From CAYINU01 sp964364855 (GTDB lineage Bacteria > Margulisbacteria > Marinamargulisbacteria > CAYINU01): 16,317 bases of DNA. Position 1 is the stretch's first letter. Each line of letters begins with the position of its first letter. The stretch spans positions 1 to 16,317 of the forward strand of contig CAYINU010000044.1 in the NCBI GenBank assembly GCA_964364855.1, written 5' to 3'. Of this stretch, positions 14,480 to 16,317 are shown one piece after another. The notes under the pieces were generated by a model that saw only the letters and a program-made list of their open reading frames with translations, was not told the origin of the DNA and made no database searches. The position numbers and the translations under genes were made by a program.

Positions 14480-14509
14480 TACCGTGACTACTGACCAAGG
14501 AGGAAAAAC

Positions 14510-14836
14510 ATGCCGTTATCTGTCACCGATATGACATTTGATGCTGAAGTTTTGGGAGAAAAAGACCGTGCTGTTCTGGTGGATTTTTGGGCAGCATGGT
14601 GTGGCCCTTGCCGTCAGCTGGCCCCGATTATCGAATCGATAGGCAAAAAGCACAGCGGAAAACTGAAGGTCTGCAAACTGGATACCGACGAAAACCAAAA
14701 CACAGCGCTTAAATACAACATCACCGGCATTCCATGCTGCATCGTGTTTAAGGGCGGACAAGAAATTGGCCGAATCGTCGGGTTTAGGCCAGAAGCTGGA
14801 TTTGAAGCAGAAATCAGAAAATTTGTAGCGCTTTAA
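14510..14836 (+). CDS. trxA: Thioredoxin
   Basis: Small cytosolic thiol-disulfide reductase. The active site WCGPC has Cys31 and Cys34, preceded by VLVDFWAA. The cis-proline is P76 in ITGIPCC. Length 108 is exactly that of classic thioredoxins and there is no signal peptide. Unusually, the two residues after the cis-proline are both Cys (77, 78), where hydrophobic or Thr residues are the norm, and a further Cys sits at 56. A full AAGGAGG (14497-14503) 6 bases before the ATG predicts efficient translation. A clear terminator follows, so this is a single-gene transcript. Confidence 0.95.
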   Translation: MPLSVTDMTFDAEVLGEKDRAVLVDFWAAWCGPCRQLAPIIESIGKKHSGKLKVCKLDTDENQNTALKYNITGIPCCIVFKGGQEIGRIVGFRPEAGFEAEIRKFVAL

Positions 14837-14864
14837 GCGGCGAAAATGAAGAAGTAGATAGGCT

Positions 14865-14900
14865 AAAAGGGCAGGCTTAGATCTTGCCCTTTTGTTTTTT
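14865..14900 (+). terminator. Rho-independent terminator after trxA
   Basis: AAAAGGGCA (14865-14873) pairs with TGCCCTTTT (14885-14893) around an 11-base loop, followed by G and six T (14895-14900). A well-formed intrinsic terminator separating trxA from the next gene. Confidence 0.88.
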
Positions 14901-14917
14901 GCGATGTACTTTTACTC

Positions 14918-14948
14918 TTGCATCCGTACAAACAATATGTTTTATAGT
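14918..14948 (+). promoter_or_regulatory. Promoter of the MerR-DegV gene with 19-bp spacer
   Basis: -35 TTGCAT (14918-14923) and -10 TATAGT (14943-14948) are 19 bases apart, the long spacing typical of MerR-activated promoters. The dyad AAACA-ATA-TGTTT (14930-14942) fills the downstream part of the spacer. A second palindrome, TAGGTACCTA, lies at 14948-14957 over the predicted start point. Confidence 0.5.
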
Positions 14949-14986
14949 AGGTACCTAACAGCACGTTTAGAAAGGTCACACTATCG

Positions 14987-16132
14987 ATGGCACGACCCAA
15001 AAAAAAGCAGACCCCCGACAAGAAACGCAAAGAAAAGCGGCTCTACAAAATTGGACACATCGTTAAGCTGCTTAATATCACACCCCGAACGATTCGCTAT
15101 TACGATCAATTTGGGTTGCTTCCCGACGTAAAGCGCAGCGAAGGCGGTGTTCGGCTTTTTGATGAACGCGATGTGCAAATCATCGAAAAAGTCCGTCGGA
15201 TGCAGCGCGAGGAGTTCCTCCCGCTGGATGAAATTAAGCGTAAAATCTTTGGCCGATCCGGCGAACAGGCCCGCAACAAGGTTGTCCTAGTGGATAGCAC
15301 TGCGGCGATTCCCGAAGAAATCCGAACCCGCCTCAATATCCAGGTCGTGCCGTTGCGGATCGAAGTCGCAGGCAAAACCTATGCCGACGATGGCTCGATT
15401 AGCACGCAAGACCTCTGGGAGCGTAGTAAAGGACTATCTTTGCCCGTTCAGACTCTACCACCCACTGAAGGCGACTTTATCGAGGCATTTGAAGGGCTCT
15501 ACAAAAAAGGCCATAACGAGATCTTTGCTGTTTTGATCTCTCCCAAGCTATCCATGACCATGCAAAATGCACAAAGCGCTGCGCACAAGGTATCCGATCA
15601 CATTCATGTGCATTGTATTGATTCCGGTTCGACAGGGGCAGGGCTGGGTCTTCTGGCGCAAGTTATCGCCGAGGCGATTGATGAGGATCATGCCACGGAG
15701 CAAATCACCTATCTGGTCAAAAAGAACGCCCCGTTGGTGTATGACATTTTGACCGTAAACTCCTTGCAGTTTTTGCTATCAGAAGAAATTAATGCCAACA
15801 TGCCCGTGAATCGTCTGAATTTGATGAAGAAATTTTTGTCGTTTAAGCCGGTATTGCGCTTGTTGGGCGGAGAGCTGGAAATTTTGGAATGCTGCAAAGA
15901 AAAAAACCAAGCGCTCAATCTGATGCTAGACCACCTGCAAACCGAGATCAGGGCACGCGGCAACTATGTCAAACAAATCACGATCATCTACAATTTCTTG
16001 TACGGTGAGGCGGTTGAGCTAATCAACCACGTCAAAACCTTGTACCGCAACACACCGATTCATATGGTGCAAAGCAGTCCCATCATTTCAGCCTATGTGG
16101 GGCCAGAGTCTATCGGGATCTCCTTTATTTAG
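14987..16132 (+). CDS. MerR-type regulator fused to a DegV (fatty-acid-binding) domain
   Basis: A 381-residue predicted one-component regulator. Residues 1-18 are very basic. Residues 19-88 are a MerR winged helix (YKIGHIVKLLNITPRTIRYY, then GLLP, GGVRLFDERDV and the coiled-coil start). After a linker of about ten residues, 98-381 is a full DegV domain: VVLVDSTAAIPEEI, VVPLRIEV, TLPPTEGDF (Thr156), SPKLSMT (Ser185), CIDSGSTGAGLGLL, LSFKPVL and the C-terminal VGPESIGISF. DegV/FakB proteins bind fatty acids, so a lipid-sensing transcription factor is the natural inference, not shown. The GGRI motif of canonical DegV is absent (LLSEEINAN instead). AAAGG lies 11 bases before the ATG at 14987, rather far. 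The gene stands alone between a terminator and a palindromic repeat. Confidence 0.88.
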   Translation: MARPKKKQTPDKKRKEKRLYKIGHIVKLLNITPRTIRYYDQFGLLPDVKRSEGGVRLFDERDVQIIEKVRRMQREEFLPLDEIKRKIFGRSGEQARNKVVLVDSTAAIPEEIRTRLNIQVVPLRIEVAGKTYADDGSISTQDLWERSKGLSLPVQTLPPTEGDFIEAFEGLYKKGHNEIFAVLISPKLSMTMQNAQSAAHKVSDHIHVHCIDSGSTGAGLGLLAQVIAEAIDEDHATEQITYLVKKNAPLVYDILTVNSLQFLLSEEINANMPVNRLNLMKKFLSFKPVLRLLGGELEILECCKEKNQALNLMLDHLQTEIRARGNYVKQITIIYNFLYGEAVELINHVKTLYRNTPIHMVQSSPIISAYVGPESIGISFI

Positions 16133-16253
16133 AGGGTGTCTGAAAAGCCGTGATGCTGCGTCATTGCTCACCTTCGCGTGCTCACTGTAGCGCTGCTACA
16201 GCTCCGCGCGCTTAGGCTCGCATTCCTTGCCTGACTGCTTTTCAGACACCCTC
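16132..16253. mobile_element. 122-bp palindromic MITE-like element
   Basis: The ends are perfect 17-bp inverted repeats, GAGGGTGTCTGAAAAGC at 16132-16148 and its complement at 16237-16253. The centre is CTGTAGC-GCT-GCTACAG (16185-16201), and the arms between pair imperfectly, so the whole element can fold into one long hairpin. It has no coding capacity. TTA on both sides (16129-16131 and 16254-16256) fits a 3-bp target duplication. It separates two convergent genes and could act as a bidirectional terminator. The parent transposase is not in the window. Confidence 0.75.
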
Positions 16254-16317
16254 TTAGACAGCCAGCAGGGCTTCGATGTCTGTGGTGGTCTTGGGAAAAG
16301 GGGTAAGGTTTTCGCAT
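16254..16317 (-). CDS. 3' end of an unidentified minus-strand gene (partial)
   Basis: Reading leftward from the window edge, one frame is open for 20 codons and ends in TAA at 16256-16254: CENLTPFPKTTTDIEALLAV. The amphipathic ending looks like a genuine C-terminus, but the fragment is too short to name. Its TAA coincides exactly with the right-hand TTA that flanks the palindromic element. The gene runs convergent to the MerR-DegV gene. Confidence 0.4.
   Translation of the reverse strand, partial: CENLTPFPKTTTDIEALLAV

Noticed and set aside
1..16317. CRISPR arrays, tRNA or rRNA genes and prophage genes
   Set aside because: I looked for regularly spaced repeats, cloverleaf sequences and phage-type proteins and saw none.

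Overview
The window looks like the replication-origin neighbourhood of a diderm bacterium whose phylum I cannot fix. It carries dnaA with DnaA boxes upstream, the mnmG-rsmG pair, parA-parB and two strong parS palindromes. A protein with a signal peptide and the composition of an outer-membrane beta-barrel argues for an outer membrane. ClpC (rather than ClpA) directly followed by radA is an arrangement best known from Gram-positives, but ctsR, mcsA and mcsB are absent. Base composition is roughly balanced throughout and I see no compositional island inside the genes.

Layout, left to right. On the minus strand lie dnaA (59-1387) and a class I methyltransferase (1644-2384). The 235-base gap between them holds DnaA boxes, a near-perfect 21-bp palindrome and a likely dnaA promoter, and is the best oriC candidate. 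A short divergent region (2385-2463) fires left into the methyltransferase and right into a three-gene unit: outer-membrane protein, mnmG, rsmG. That unit collides tail-to-tail with the leftward parA-parB operon; the rsmG and parB stop codons overlap and a parS site sits exactly there. A second parS lies inside parA. The parA/clpC divergent region (7670-7782) contains a strong G-quadruplex motif. To its right, all on the plus strand, run clpC-radA, rpsB-tsf-dgt, trxA (with terminator) and a gene for a MerR DNA-binding domain fused to a DegV fatty-acid-binding-type domain. The window closes with a 122-bp palindromic, MITE-like element and the last 20 codons of a convergent minus-strand gene.

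Functionally this is mostly housekeeping: initiation (DnaA) and segregation (ParABS) of the chromosome, tRNA and rRNA modification (MnmG, RsmG), translation (S2, EF-Ts), protein quality control (ClpC), recombination (RadA), dNTP control (Dgt) and thiol redox (Trx). The regulatory sequence is unusually readable: several promoters share a TGn extended -10, and three genes (methyltransferase, parA, clpC) have a -10 so close to the start codon, with no Shine-Dalgarno, that leaderless mRNAs are predicted.

The most unusual item is the MerR-DegV fusion, a candidate one-component lipid-responsive regulator. Its own promoter has the 19-bp spacer typical of MerR-activated promoters, with a dyad inside the spacer. 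Other points worth checking are the RadA KNRFG motif changed to KNRFF, the overlapping -35 elements of the divergent promoters, and the terminal repeat, whose apparent target duplication supplies the stop codons of both flanking genes.
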